In this document: positions 43,445-51,050 of the stretch, piece by piece
Position numbering within the stretch: position 1 is the stretch's first letter
Layout: each line of letters starts with the position of its first letter
NCBI RefSeq assembly: GCF_018327705.1
Contig: NZ_BNEM01000002.1
Coordinates: forward strand, 2,232,001-2,296,000
DNA length: 64,000 nucleotides
Direction: 5' to 3'
Source of the DNA: Catellatospora sp. TT07R-123
GTDB lineage: Bacteria > Actinomycetota > Actinomycetes > Mycobacteriales > Micromonosporaceae
The notes under the pieces: generated by a model
What the model was told of the DNA's origin: nothing
Database searches by the model: none
The model's input: only the letters and a program-made list of their open reading frames with translations
Translations under genes and position numbers: made by a program

Positions 43445-44625
43445 CGAGGGTGGAGGATCCGCTGCTGGCGGCCGACGAGCTGATCGGCCGCACCCGGGCG
43501 TGGCGCAGCGAGCCGGTGACCGACCCGCGTGCGCAGGCGCTGGCGCTGGCGGTGTCGGCGAACCTGCCGGTGCTGCTGTGGGGCGAGCCGGGCATCGGCA
43601 AGTCGGCGACGTTGCAGCAGCTCGCGGCCGGGCTGGGGGTGCCGCTGGAGACGGTGATCGCCAGCGTGCACGAGCCTTCGGACTTCGCCGGGCTGCCGAT
43701 CGTGGGCGACAACCCCGCCGTGGACGGGGTGCCGATGGCGCCGCCGGACTGGGCGGTGCGGCTGGCCCGTACCGGGCGGGGGCTGCTGTTCTTCGACGAG
43801 CTGTCGTCGGCGCCCCCGGCGGTGCAGGCGGCGCTGCTGCGGGTGGTGCTGGAGCGGCGCGTCGGCAGCCTGGAGCTGCCCGCCTCGATCCGGATCGTGG
43901 CGGCGGCCAACCCGCCCGCCAGCGCCGCCGACGGCTGGCACCTGAGCCCGCCGCTGGCCAACCGGTTCGTGCACCTGCACTGGACGCACGACCCGGCGGC
44001 GGTGGCCCGGGGCCTGGCCGGGACCTGGCCGTCGATCACGGTCCCCGCGGTGGTCCCGTCGCGTACGGCCGGTGCCGTGGCCAAGGCCCGCGGCACCATC
44101 GCCGGTTTCCTCACCGCCCGGCCCGGCCTGGTGCACCACCTGCCCACCGACGCCGACAGCCGGGGCGGGGCGTGGCCGTCGCCGCGCAGCTGGGAGATGG
44201 CGCTGCGGCTGCTGGCGTTCCACCTGTGCACCGACACCAGCCGCGACGCGCTGGCCACGGCCGTGATCGGGGCGGTGGGCGACGGGCCGGGCCTGGAGTT
44301 CACCACGTACCTCCAGGAGCTGGACCTGCCCGACCCGGAGCGGGTGCTGGCCGACCCGGAGGCGTTCGCGCTGCCCGAGCGCGGCGACCGGCAGCTGGCG
44401 TTCCTGGCCGCGGTGGTCGCGGCGGTGCAGGCCCGGGTGACCCGGCCGCGCTGGGAGGCGGGCTGGGTGGTGCTGGCCAAGGCCGTCGAGGCGGGCGTGC
44501 CGGACGTGGCCGCGCGGGCGGCGCTGGACCTGGCGGCGCTGCGCGACACCGACTGGCCGGTGCCCGCGTCGATCGACGCGTTCGTCGAGGTGCTGAGCCT
44601 GTCCGGAATGCTCGCCGGCCGATGA
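43441..44625 (+). CDS. MoxR-family AAA+ ATPase (operon 2)
   Basis: The 394-residue ATPase has a perfect Walker A GEPGIGKS (48-55), Walker B LLFFDE (D119, E120), sensor 1 AAANPP (N157) and an arginine-finger region LANRFVHL (R175). The lid region continues to about 330. The GTG start overlaps the ankyrin stop (GTGA) and the stop overlaps the VWA start (ATGA). MoxR ATPases act as ring chaperones on VWA partners; the gene next door encodes one. Differences from the cluster 1 MoxR (Walker A TAKS, EE Walker B) show it is a separate lineage. Confidence 0.92.
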   Translation: MTRVEDPLLAADELIGRTRAWRSEPVTDPRAQALALAVSANLPVLLWGEPGIGKSATLQQLAAGLGVPLETVIASVHEPSDFAGLPIVGDNPAVDGVPMAPPDWAVRLARTGRGLLFFDELSSAPPAVQAALLRVVLERRVGSLELPASIRIVAAANPPASAADGWHLSPPLANRFVHLHWTHDPAAVARGLAGTWPSITVPAVVPSRTAGAVAKARGTIAGFLTARPGLVHHLPTDADSRGGAWPSPRSWEMALRLLAFHLCTDTSRDALATAVIGAVGDGPGLEFTTYLQELDLPDPERVLADPEAFALPERGDRQLAFLAAVVAAVQARVTRPRWEAGWVVLAKAVEAGVPDVAARAALDLAALRDTDWPVPASIDAFVEVLSLSGMLAGR

Positions 44626-45848
44626 CCGCCGGGGCACCGGACGGCACCGGGCGCTCGGACGGTTCCGCGCGGCTGGACCGCACCCGGCTGCTGGCGGCGC
44701 GGCTGCGCGCCGCCCAGGACCGGCCCTACCTGGGCACCGCGCTGTACAGCCTGACCGTGGTCGCCAGCGAGCAGGTGCCGACGATGGGCGTGGACCGGTA
44801 CTGGCGCTGCTACGTCAATCCCGACTTCGTCGCGCGGACGCCGGTCGAGCAGCTGGCGGCGGTGTGGATCCACGAGGTGGCGCACCTGCTGCGCGACCAC
44901 CACGGCCGGGCCGACCGGCTGCCCGTCGCCGACCGGCACGACCACCACCGGCTCAACGTGGCACAGGACTGCGAGATCAACGACGACCTGATCGCCGACG
45001 GGCTGCCGCTGCCGGAGAACCGAGTCGACCCGAAGGGGCTGGGCCTGCCGACGGGGCAGCTGTTCGAGCAGTACCTGCCGTCGCTGCCGCGTACGCGGCT
45101 GGTGCTGGTGCAGTGCGGGTCGGGCGCGCACGGGATCTCGATGCCGTGGGAGCTGGACGGCCAGGTGGGCGTGTCGGGCGTGGAGGCTGACGCGATCCGG
45201 CGGCAGACCGCGCAGGCGATGCGCTCGCACCAGCGCTCGCGCGGCAGGCTGCCGGGCGGCTGGCAGCGCTGGGCGGAGCAGGTCCTGGAGCCGACCGTCG
45301 ACTGGCGGCAGGCGCTGACCGGCGCGGTGCGCGAGGCGGCGGCCTGGGCGAGCGGGGCGGTGGACTACACGTACCAGCGGCCGTCGCGGCGCGGGGCGGC
45401 GCTGCGCGGCGTGGTGCTGCCGAGCCTGCGCGCCCCGCTGCCGCGCGTGGCGATCGTGGTGGACACGTCCGGTTCGATGTCGCCGGACGACCTGGCGGCG
45501 GTGATGGGCGAGATCGCGGGCGTGCTGCGCGCGGTCGGCGTACGAGGCAACCGGGTCACCGTGCTGGCCTGCGACGCCGACGTGCACGCGACCCGCAAGG
45601 TGTCCACGCTCGGCGAGGTGGTGCTGGCCGGCGGCGGCGGCACGGACATGCGCGTGGGCATCGGCGCGGCGCTGGCGGTGCCGCAGCCGCCGCACATCGT
45701 CATCGTGCTCACCGACGGCTACACGCCGTGGCCGGAGGCCGCGCTGAGCCGGACGAGGATCATCGCGGGCCTGGTCGGCACGGAGCCGCCGACGCCTCCG
45801 CCGTGGATCGAGTCGGTTCTCATCACGACCAACTCTGCCAAAACGTGA
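44622..45848 (+). CDS. HExxH-VWA protein, partner of MoxR (operon 2)
   Basis: The 408-residue protein has an N-terminal metallopeptidase-like domain with H84-E85-x-x-H88 (HEVAHLLRDHH) and an acidic cluster QDCEINDD (115-122) that could give the third ligand, then a VWA domain from about 275 with MIDAS D281-T-S-G-S, T341 and D365. This combination is known in the VWA-like metallopeptidase group (DUF2201). It starts at ATG 44622 inside the MoxR stop. Predicted role: effector protease or metal-binding partner whose activity is gated by MoxR. No substrate is known. Confidence 0.88.
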   Translation: MTAGAPDGTGRSDGSARLDRTRLLAARLRAAQDRPYLGTALYSLTVVASEQVPTMGVDRYWRCYVNPDFVARTPVEQLAAVWIHEVAHLLRDHHGRADRLPVADRHDHHRLNVAQDCEINDDLIADGLPLPENRVDPKGLGLPTGQLFEQYLPSLPRTRLVLVQCGSGAHGISMPWELDGQVGVSGVEADAIRRQTAQAMRSHQRSRGRLPGGWQRWAEQVLEPTVDWRQALTGAVREAAAWASGAVDYTYQRPSRRGAALRGVVLPSLRAPLPRVAIVVDTSGSMSPDDLAAVMGEIAGVLRAVGVRGNRVTVLACDADVHATRKVSTLGEVVLAGGGGTDMRVGIGAALAVPQPPHIVIVLTDGYTPWPEAALSRTRIIAGLVGTEPPTPPPWIESVLITTNSAKT

Positions 45849-45911
45849 GTTGAGGCAGCTCGGAGATGGTTTTGTGTACCCATACGATCAGCACGTTCGG
45901 GGGGATCGGTC

Positions 45912-46418
45912 ATGGGCACACTCGCTGCGCGCACGGCGATGACCGGCGCCATCGGCGCCGCGGCGGCGGTTCTGGCGTTTCCGGTGGCGGCGTCGGCGGC
46001 CGCCGACGTCACCGTCAATCCGTCCGCGGTGGCCCCGGGCGGGCAGTTCACCGTCGCGGCCTACTGCGGCGCCAGCGCCACCTCGGCGCGATTGAGCGGC
46101 ACGAGCTGGGGCGGCCCGTCGGAGATCACGCTGGACGGGTACACCGAGGGCGGGCCGGGCGCGTTCGCGGCCACGCTGACGGTGCCGGCGGCGACCCTGC
46201 CGGGGACGTACCAGCTGGATGTCACCTGCGGTGACGGCGAGACCGGGACCGGCAGCCTGGTGGTGTCGCCGACGGGCGCACCCGAGGGCGGCGGCGGCGC
46301 GACGTCGCTGGGGCCGAACCGGGTGCTGCTGGCCGCGGGCGGCGGCCTGCTGCTGGTGTCCGGCGCGGGCGCCGGTCTGCTGCTGCGCCGGAGGTACCGT
46401 GGCCACCACTGTGCCTGA
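45912..46418 (+). CDS. Secreted cell-surface protein with C-terminal membrane anchor
   Basis: The 168-residue protein has a signal peptide (cleavage near ASA-A, residue 30), an Ig-like beta domain of about 90 residues (DVTVNPSAVAPGGQFTVAAYC ... GTYQLDVTC) with one probable disulfide, a Gly-rich stretch, and a C-terminal helix plus RRR tail. No LPxTG-type sortase motif is seen before the helix, so it is perhaps simply membrane-anchored. The sortase gene starts inside its 3' end (20-base overlap), suggesting a functional link. Confidence 0.8.
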   Translation: MGTLAARTAMTGAIGAAAAVLAFPVAASAAADVTVNPSAVAPGGQFTVAAYCGASATSARLSGTSWGGPSEITLDGYTEGGPGAFAATLTVPAATLPGTYQLDVTCGDGETGTGSLVVSPTGAPEGGGGATSLGPNRVLLAAGGGLLLVSGAGAGLLLRRRYRGHHCA

Positions 46419-47229
46419 GCCCGCGCCCGGGTCGCGTCCGGACGGACCGCCGGGCCCGCCGGGGCCCGTGCCGCCAGGGCGCGAGCCGGTGCCGGGGCAG
46501 GCCCTGGTGCCGGTGTCGGCGCAGCTTCCGGTGCCGGTGCAGCTGCTGCTGGGCCGCCATCGGGCGGGCGGGCGGCGCCGCATGGGCCGGTTCAGCGCGA
46601 CCACGCTGACCGCAGTGTGCGCGCTGCTCGGGCTGGGGCTGCTGGCCGCCGCCCTCATCACGGCGCCCGAGCCGCCGCCGCAGCCCGCCGCCGACGGCAG
46701 CCGCTACCACGCCGGGGACGCCGACCGGCGCCCCGACGCGCGCGGGGTGCGGCCGATGGACCGGTCGGTGCCGGTCCGGGTGCGCATCCCGGCGATCAAC
46801 GTGGACGCGGTCGTGGTCACCGTCGGCACCAATCCCGACGGCACGCTCCAGGTGCCCGAGCTGACCCACGCCGACCTGACCGGCTGGTACCGGTATGGGC
46901 CCAGCCCCGGCGAGCGCGGCAACGCCGTCATCGTCGGCCACGTGGACACCCGGGCCAGCGGTCCGGCGGTCTTCTACGACCTGGGACGGCTGGCGGCGGG
47001 CACCCGGGTCGAGGTGGTCCGGATGGACGGCACCGTGGCGGTGTTCGGCGTGGTCAAGGTGCGTTCGTTCCCGAAGGCGGAGTTCCCGGCGACACGGGTG
47101 TTCGGCAGCAGCGACGACATGGGGCTGCGCCTGGTGACCTGCGGCGGGACGTACGACGAGGCCCAGCGCAACTATCTGAACAGCACCGTCGTCTTCGCCT
47201 CGCTCACCGGCACCGAGCGCGTGAGCTGA
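46399..47229 (+). CDS. Class F-type sortase
   Basis: The 276-residue protein has a Pro-rich cytoplasmic N terminus (about 1-50), a membrane anchor (about 65-90) and a sortase domain from about 120. Catalytic residues are His in VGHVDT, Cys in LVTCGG and Arg in EAQRNY. The GTG start at 46399 is chosen because GGAGG lies at 46390-46394; it overlaps the surface-protein gene. Class F sortases are typical of actinobacteria and usually anchor proteins or join pili; the exact substrate is unknown. Confidence 0.88.
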   Translation: MATTVPEPAPGSRPDGPPGPPGPVPPGREPVPGQALVPVSAQLPVPVQLLLGRHRAGGRRRMGRFSATTLTAVCALLGLGLLAAALITAPEPPPQPAADGSRYHAGDADRRPDARGVRPMDRSVPVRVRIPAINVDAVVVTVGTNPDGTLQVPELTHADLTGWYRYGPSPGERGNAVIVGHVDTRASGPAVFYDLGRLAAGTRVEVVRMDGTVAVFGVVKVRSFPKAEFPATRVFGSSDDMGLRLVTCGGTYDEAQRNYLNSTVVFASLTGTERVS

Positions 47230-47246
47230 ACCGCGCCGTCAGCCGG

Positions 47247-48614
47247 TCAGGCGACCAGCTCGGCCACGGCCGACTCGAACACGTCGGCGTGCTGGGCCAC
47301 GTCGGCGTCGGAGGTGTCCGGGCACATCAGCGCCATGTTGTGGAACGGCGTCATCAGGATGCCCCGGTTCAGCGTGTACAGGTGCATGTACTCGTCGAGC
47401 AGGTCGTCGGCGGCCGCGGCGGACTCGCCGCCCGAGCGCGGCGCGGGCCTGGTGAACCGGTATTCCGCGCGTGCCCCGAGCTGGGTCACCGACCAGGGGA
47501 CGGCCGCGGTCTCCAGGACCCGCCGCACGTCCTCGGTGTACGTGTCGGCCAGCCGGATCATGTGCGCGAACGCGTCGTCGGTGAGCACCTCGGCCAGTGT
47601 GGCGCGCATCGCCGCCAGCGACAGCGCGTTGCCGGCCAGGGTGCCGCCGACGCCGCCGACGTCCACGATGTCGGCCTCGCCGCTGCTCGCGCGCCGGTGC
47701 ACGGCGTCGGCGACCTCGTCGCTCAGCCCGTAGGCGCCGCAGGGGATGCCGCCGCCGATCGACTTGCCGATGACGAAGACGTCGGGGCGCAGCCCGTCGC
47801 GCATCGTCATGCCGCCGGGACCGGCCGAGATCGTGTGCGTCTCGTCGATCATGAGCAGCGCGCCGTACCTCGTGGCCAGTTCGCGCAGGCCGTCGAGGAA
47901 GCCGGGTTCGGGCAGCACGATGCCGATGTTGGTCAGCGCGGGCTCGGTCAGGATCGCCGCGACGTCGCCGTGGGCCAGCTCCCGCTCCACGGCGGCCAGG
48001 TCGTTCCACTCGGCGACGCGCGTGGTGACGGTCGGGTCGACGGCCGGGGCCACGTTGCCGGGACGGCTGGCCGGGCGGCCGTCGGGTCCGACCACGATGA
48101 AGGTCTCGTCGACCGACCCGTGGTAGCAGTACGAGAAGACCAGCAGCTTCGGCCGACCGGTGACCAGCCGGGCCAGGCGCACCGCCCAGCGGTTGGCGTC
48201 GGTGGCGCTGAGCGTGAACGACCACTTCGGCAGGCCGAACCGGCGGGCCAGCTCCGCGCCGACCCACTCCGCGTCCTCGGTGGGCAGCATGGTGGTGATG
48301 CCGCCGTCGGTGCCGATGCGGCGGGCCACGGCCCGGACCGTGGGCTGCGGGCTGTGCCCGGCCATCGCCCCGGTGTCGCCGAGCGCGAAGTCGGTGTAGG
48401 TCCGCCCGTCCACATCGGTGATCTTGTTGCCGTGCGCGGTGGCGTAGGCGAGCGGGAAGCCGCCCGCCCACTTGCTCATCCAGGTCATCGGCACCCGCCC
48501 GAACAGGTGGTCGGCCGCGGCGTGCAGCTCCAGCGAGCGCGGGTGGTCGGCCCGGTAGCGCTCGCGCTCGCGGTCCACGAGCTGCTCCACCCGGGTACGG
48601 TCGATGCCGGTCAT
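47247..48614 (-). CDS. Class III PLP-dependent aminotransferase, GSA-aminomutase-like
   Basis: The 455-residue protein is a fold-type I PLP enzyme: MIDETHT supplies the Asp that binds the pyridine nitrogen, GKSIGGG contains the PLP-binding Lys, and SATDANRWAVRLAR marks the phosphate-binding region. The overall pattern resembles glutamate-1-semialdehyde aminomutase and class III transaminases acting on amine or keto groups. It is convergent with the sortase (17 bases between stops). The real substrate is unknown; hemL proper is usually shorter and located with heme genes, which are absent. Confidence 0.85.
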   Translation of the reverse strand: MTGIDRTRVEQLVDRERERYRADHPRSLELHAAADHLFGRVPMTWMSKWAGGFPLAYATAHGNKITDVDGRTYTDFALGDTGAMAGHSPQPTVRAVARRIGTDGGITTMLPTEDAEWVGAELARRFGLPKWSFTLSATDANRWAVRLARLVTGRPKLLVFSYCYHGSVDETFIVVGPDGRPASRPGNVAPAVDPTVTTRVAEWNDLAAVERELAHGDVAAILTEPALTNIGIVLPEPGFLDGLRELATRYGALLMIDETHTISAGPGGMTMRDGLRPDVFVIGKSIGGGIPCGAYGLSDEVADAVHRRASSGEADIVDVGGVGGTLAGNALSLAAMRATLAEVLTDDAFAHMIRLADTYTEDVRRVLETAAVPWSVTQLGARAEYRFTRPAPRSGGESAAAADDLLDEYMHLYTLNRGILMTPFHNMALMCPDTSDADVAQHADVFESAVAELVA

Positions 48615-48714
48615 CCCGGCACGGTAACACGGTTTCCGAGCTTTTCGATCTACTCGCCTTCGGATTCCGTGGCGGTGAGCCGCCCCGGCCGGTCAGCTCA
48701 CCGCTGCCGCCACC

Positions 48715-50544
48715 TCACAGTGCCGCCCGGTGCCGGGCCCGCGCGATGGCCCAGGCGGCGTTGACCAGGCCGATGTGGCTGAACGCCTGCGGGAAGTTGC
48801 CCAGCAGCTCGCCGCTGTCCGGGTCCACCTCCTCGGCCAGCAGCCCGACGTCGTTGACGTACGCGGCGGCGCGCTGGAACACCTCGGTGGCGTGGTTGAC
48901 CCGGCCCGCCTCGGCCAGCGCCTCGGCCAGCCAGAACGTGCACAGCAGGAACGTGCCCTCGCCCCCGCGCAGCCCGTCCACGCCCGCCTCGGCCCGGTAC
49001 CGGTAGACCAGGCCGCGCTCGTCGGTGAGCCGGTCGGCGATCGCCTCGACCGTGGCCAGCACCCGCGGGTCGGTGGCGGGCAGGAACCCGACGATCGGCA
49101 GCATCAGGCAGGACGCGTCCAGTTCGTCGCTCCCGAAGTACTGCGTGAACGCGCCGACGCGCTCGTTCCAGCCCTCGCGCAGAATCGTGGCGTGCAGGTC
49201 GTCGCGGACGCGGGCCCACTGCGGCACCCGGTCGGCGGCGCCGAGCCGGTCGGCGAGCCGGATCGCCCGGTCCAGCGCCACCCAGCACATCACCTTCGAG
49301 TACGTGAAGTGCCGCGGGCCGCCGCGCACCTCCCAGATGCCCTGGTCCGGGTCGTGGCAGCGGCGGGCGGCGGTGTCGGCCAGGGCGACCAGGAAGGCGC
49401 GCATCTCGTCGTCCATGGTCGCGATGTGCCGTTCGAGGCGGCACGCCGCGTCGAGCAGTTCGCCGTACACGTCGATCTGCTGCTGGTCCCAGGCGCCGTT
49501 GCCGACCCGCACCGGGCGGCTGTCCCGCCAGCCGTGCAGGCGCGGCAGGGTGCGTTCGGACAGGTCGTGCTCGCCGCCGACGCCGTACATGATCTGGAGC
49601 GGGCGGTCGGCGCTCAGCGTCCCGGCGGCGGCGGTCGTCATGAAGGCGAAGAAGCTCTCCGCCTCGTCCGGGCAGGCGGCGACCCACAGCGCCTGCATGG
49701 TGAAGCTGGCGTCGCGAACCCAGGAGTACCGGTAGTCCCAGTTGCGCTCCCCGCCGACCTCCTCCGGCAGCGAGGTGGTCGGCGCGGCCACGATCGCACC
49801 GCTCGGCTGGTAGGTCAGCCCCTGGAGCACGCGACCGCTGTGGTGCACCAGCTCGCGCCACGGGCCCTCGTACCGCTGGTGCAGCGCGGACCACGAGCGC
49901 CAGGACTCGATCGTCGCCGCCGTCCGGGCGGCGATCTCCTCCTCGGACCAGACCCGCGCGGGCTGCTGCTCCAGCGTGGAGCGGTGCAGGGCGAACCACA
50001 GCTCCTGGCCGCCGCGCACGGTCAGCCGCGCCCGCGCGTCACCTTCGGCGAGCTCCAGCGGTACGGGACTCGACAGCACCAGCCGGTCGGCGCCGCCCCG
50101 CACGGACACGCCCCCGTCGACCGCCGACAGCAGCGGCTGGACCAGCCCGTACTCGGGGCGGGGACGGAAGTGCAGCTCGAACCCGACCTCGCCGTCCAGG
50201 CCGCGCAGCCCGCGCATCAGCAGGTGCGGGGCGCCCTCGCCGAGGGCGTGGCCGTGGTTGCCCTCCCCCATCGCCATCGCGTCGGTGAGCACGGCCGTGC
50301 CGGTCGCGGTGTGGAAGGTCGTCTCCAGCACCAGCGTCTGATCGGCGTATCCGCGCAGCGTGTGGTGCTCGTCGACGGGGGTGACGGACCAGTGCCCGCC
50401 GCCGTCGTCGAGGAGCCGGTCGAACACCGACGGGCTGTCGAAGCGCGGGAAGCACAGCCAGTCGACCGACCCGTCCCGGGTCACCAGCGCCGCGCTGTGG
50501 CAGTCGGACAGCAGCGCGTGCGCGCCGATCGGTACGCCGCTCAT
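48715..50544 (-). CDS. Glycoside hydrolase family 15 (trehalase/glucoamylase-like)
   Basis: The 609-residue protein from ATG 50544 lacks a signal peptide. It has an N-terminal beta-sandwich (about 1-210) and the (alpha/alpha)6 catalytic domain with GH15 signatures: RNWDYRYSWVRDA, YGVGGEHDLSE, NGAWDQQQIDVYGE and GIWEVRG, whose Glu is the likely general acid, with FPQAFSHIG at the end. In actinobacteria such cytoplasmic GH15 enzymes are often trehalases. The longer start at 50598 would extend into a non-conserved segment. Confidence 0.9.
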   Translation of the reverse strand: MSGVPIGAHALLSDCHSAALVTRDGSVDWLCFPRFDSPSVFDRLLDDGGGHWSVTPVDEHHTLRGYADQTLVLETTFHTATGTAVLTDAMAMGEGNHGHALGEGAPHLLMRGLRGLDGEVGFELHFRPRPEYGLVQPLLSAVDGGVSVRGGADRLVLSSPVPLELAEGDARARLTVRGGQELWFALHRSTLEQQPARVWSEEEIAARTAATIESWRSWSALHQRYEGPWRELVHHSGRVLQGLTYQPSGAIVAAPTTSLPEEVGGERNWDYRYSWVRDASFTMQALWVAACPDEAESFFAFMTTAAAGTLSADRPLQIMYGVGGEHDLSERTLPRLHGWRDSRPVRVGNGAWDQQQIDVYGELLDAACRLERHIATMDDEMRAFLVALADTAARRCHDPDQGIWEVRGGPRHFTYSKVMCWVALDRAIRLADRLGAADRVPQWARVRDDLHATILREGWNERVGAFTQYFGSDELDASCLMLPIVGFLPATDPRVLATVEAIADRLTDERGLVYRYRAEAGVDGLRGGEGTFLLCTFWLAEALAEAGRVNHATEVFQRAAAYVNDVGLLAEEVDPDSGELLGNFPQAFSHIGLVNAAWAIARARHRAAL

Positions 50545-50585
50545 GCTCCCAGTCTCACCACGACCGGCGCCCGCGGTGACACTTT

Positions 50586-50643
50586 CGCCGCAGCCCACAC
50601 CTAATCCGGTGTAGTCACACCATATGAGGTGTGGGCTGCGGCG
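50586..50643. terminator. Nested perfect inverted repeat, probable terminator
   Basis: Outer arms of 17 bases (50586-50602 and 50627-50643) are perfectly complementary. Between them lies a second palindrome, GGTGT-AGTC-ACACC. The motif CACACC/GGTGTG thus occurs four times. It lies 12 bases downstream of the immunity-like gene (minus strand) and 41 bases upstream of the GH15 start. Its structure suits a strong terminator for the toxin operon, but two binding sites for a dimeric regulator of GH15 are also possible. Confidence 0.6.
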
Positions 50644-50655
50644 GTACGTACGTAC

Positions 50656-51027
50656 CTACCGCGCCGTCACCGTGATCTCGGAGACGGCGGGCAGGGCGGT
50701 CGGGGCGTCGTCGGTGACCCAGGCGTACTCCAGCGCGGCCAGGCGGCCGTCCTGGAGCCACAGCAGCAGCTCCCCGGCGAACTCGCCGTCGGGGCCGGTC
50801 ACCGCGGCGTCCACCGGCACCAGGCCGTCGGCCAGCGGGGCCGCGGGCGCCGACGCGGGCACGACCAGGTCCAGGCTCGGCCCGTCGCCGTCGTCCCACG
50901 CGCCCTCGGCGGTCGCGGCCTCCACCTGGTCCCGCAGCGCCTGCGCGCCCTCGATCGGGGCCGACAGCAGGTGGCGCAGCACCGCCCGCTCCTGCTCGGT
51001 CAGCGGTCGTCCGGTCGCGTCGCTCAT
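50656..51027 (-). CDS. Probable immunity protein of the polymorphic toxin
   Basis: The 123-residue protein starts at ATG 51027 with GGAAGGA upstream, 23 bases after the toxin stop. It begins RPLTEQERAVLRHLLSAPIEGAQALRDQ and ends in a beta segment with LLLWLQDGRLAALEYAWVTDD, a pattern seen in small actinobacterial proteins encoded beside toxin genes. It is acidic and cytoplasmic, as expected for an immunity protein that binds the toxin domain. The match to a named immunity family is from memory and tentative. Confidence 0.65.
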   Translation of the reverse strand: MSDATGRPLTEQERAVLRHLLSAPIEGAQALRDQVEAATAEGAWDDGDGPSLDLVVPASAPAAPLADGLVPVDAAVTGPDGEFAGELLLWLQDGRLAALEYAWVTDDAPTALPAVSEITVTAR

Positions 51028-51050
51028 CGTGGCATCCTTCCAGGTGTCGA

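Noticed and set aside
47247-48614. Glutamate-1-semialdehyde aminomutase of heme synthesis
   Set aside because: Similarity is to the class III aminotransferase fold in general; no heme genes are nearby, and typical HemL motifs differ, so a specific hemL call is not made.
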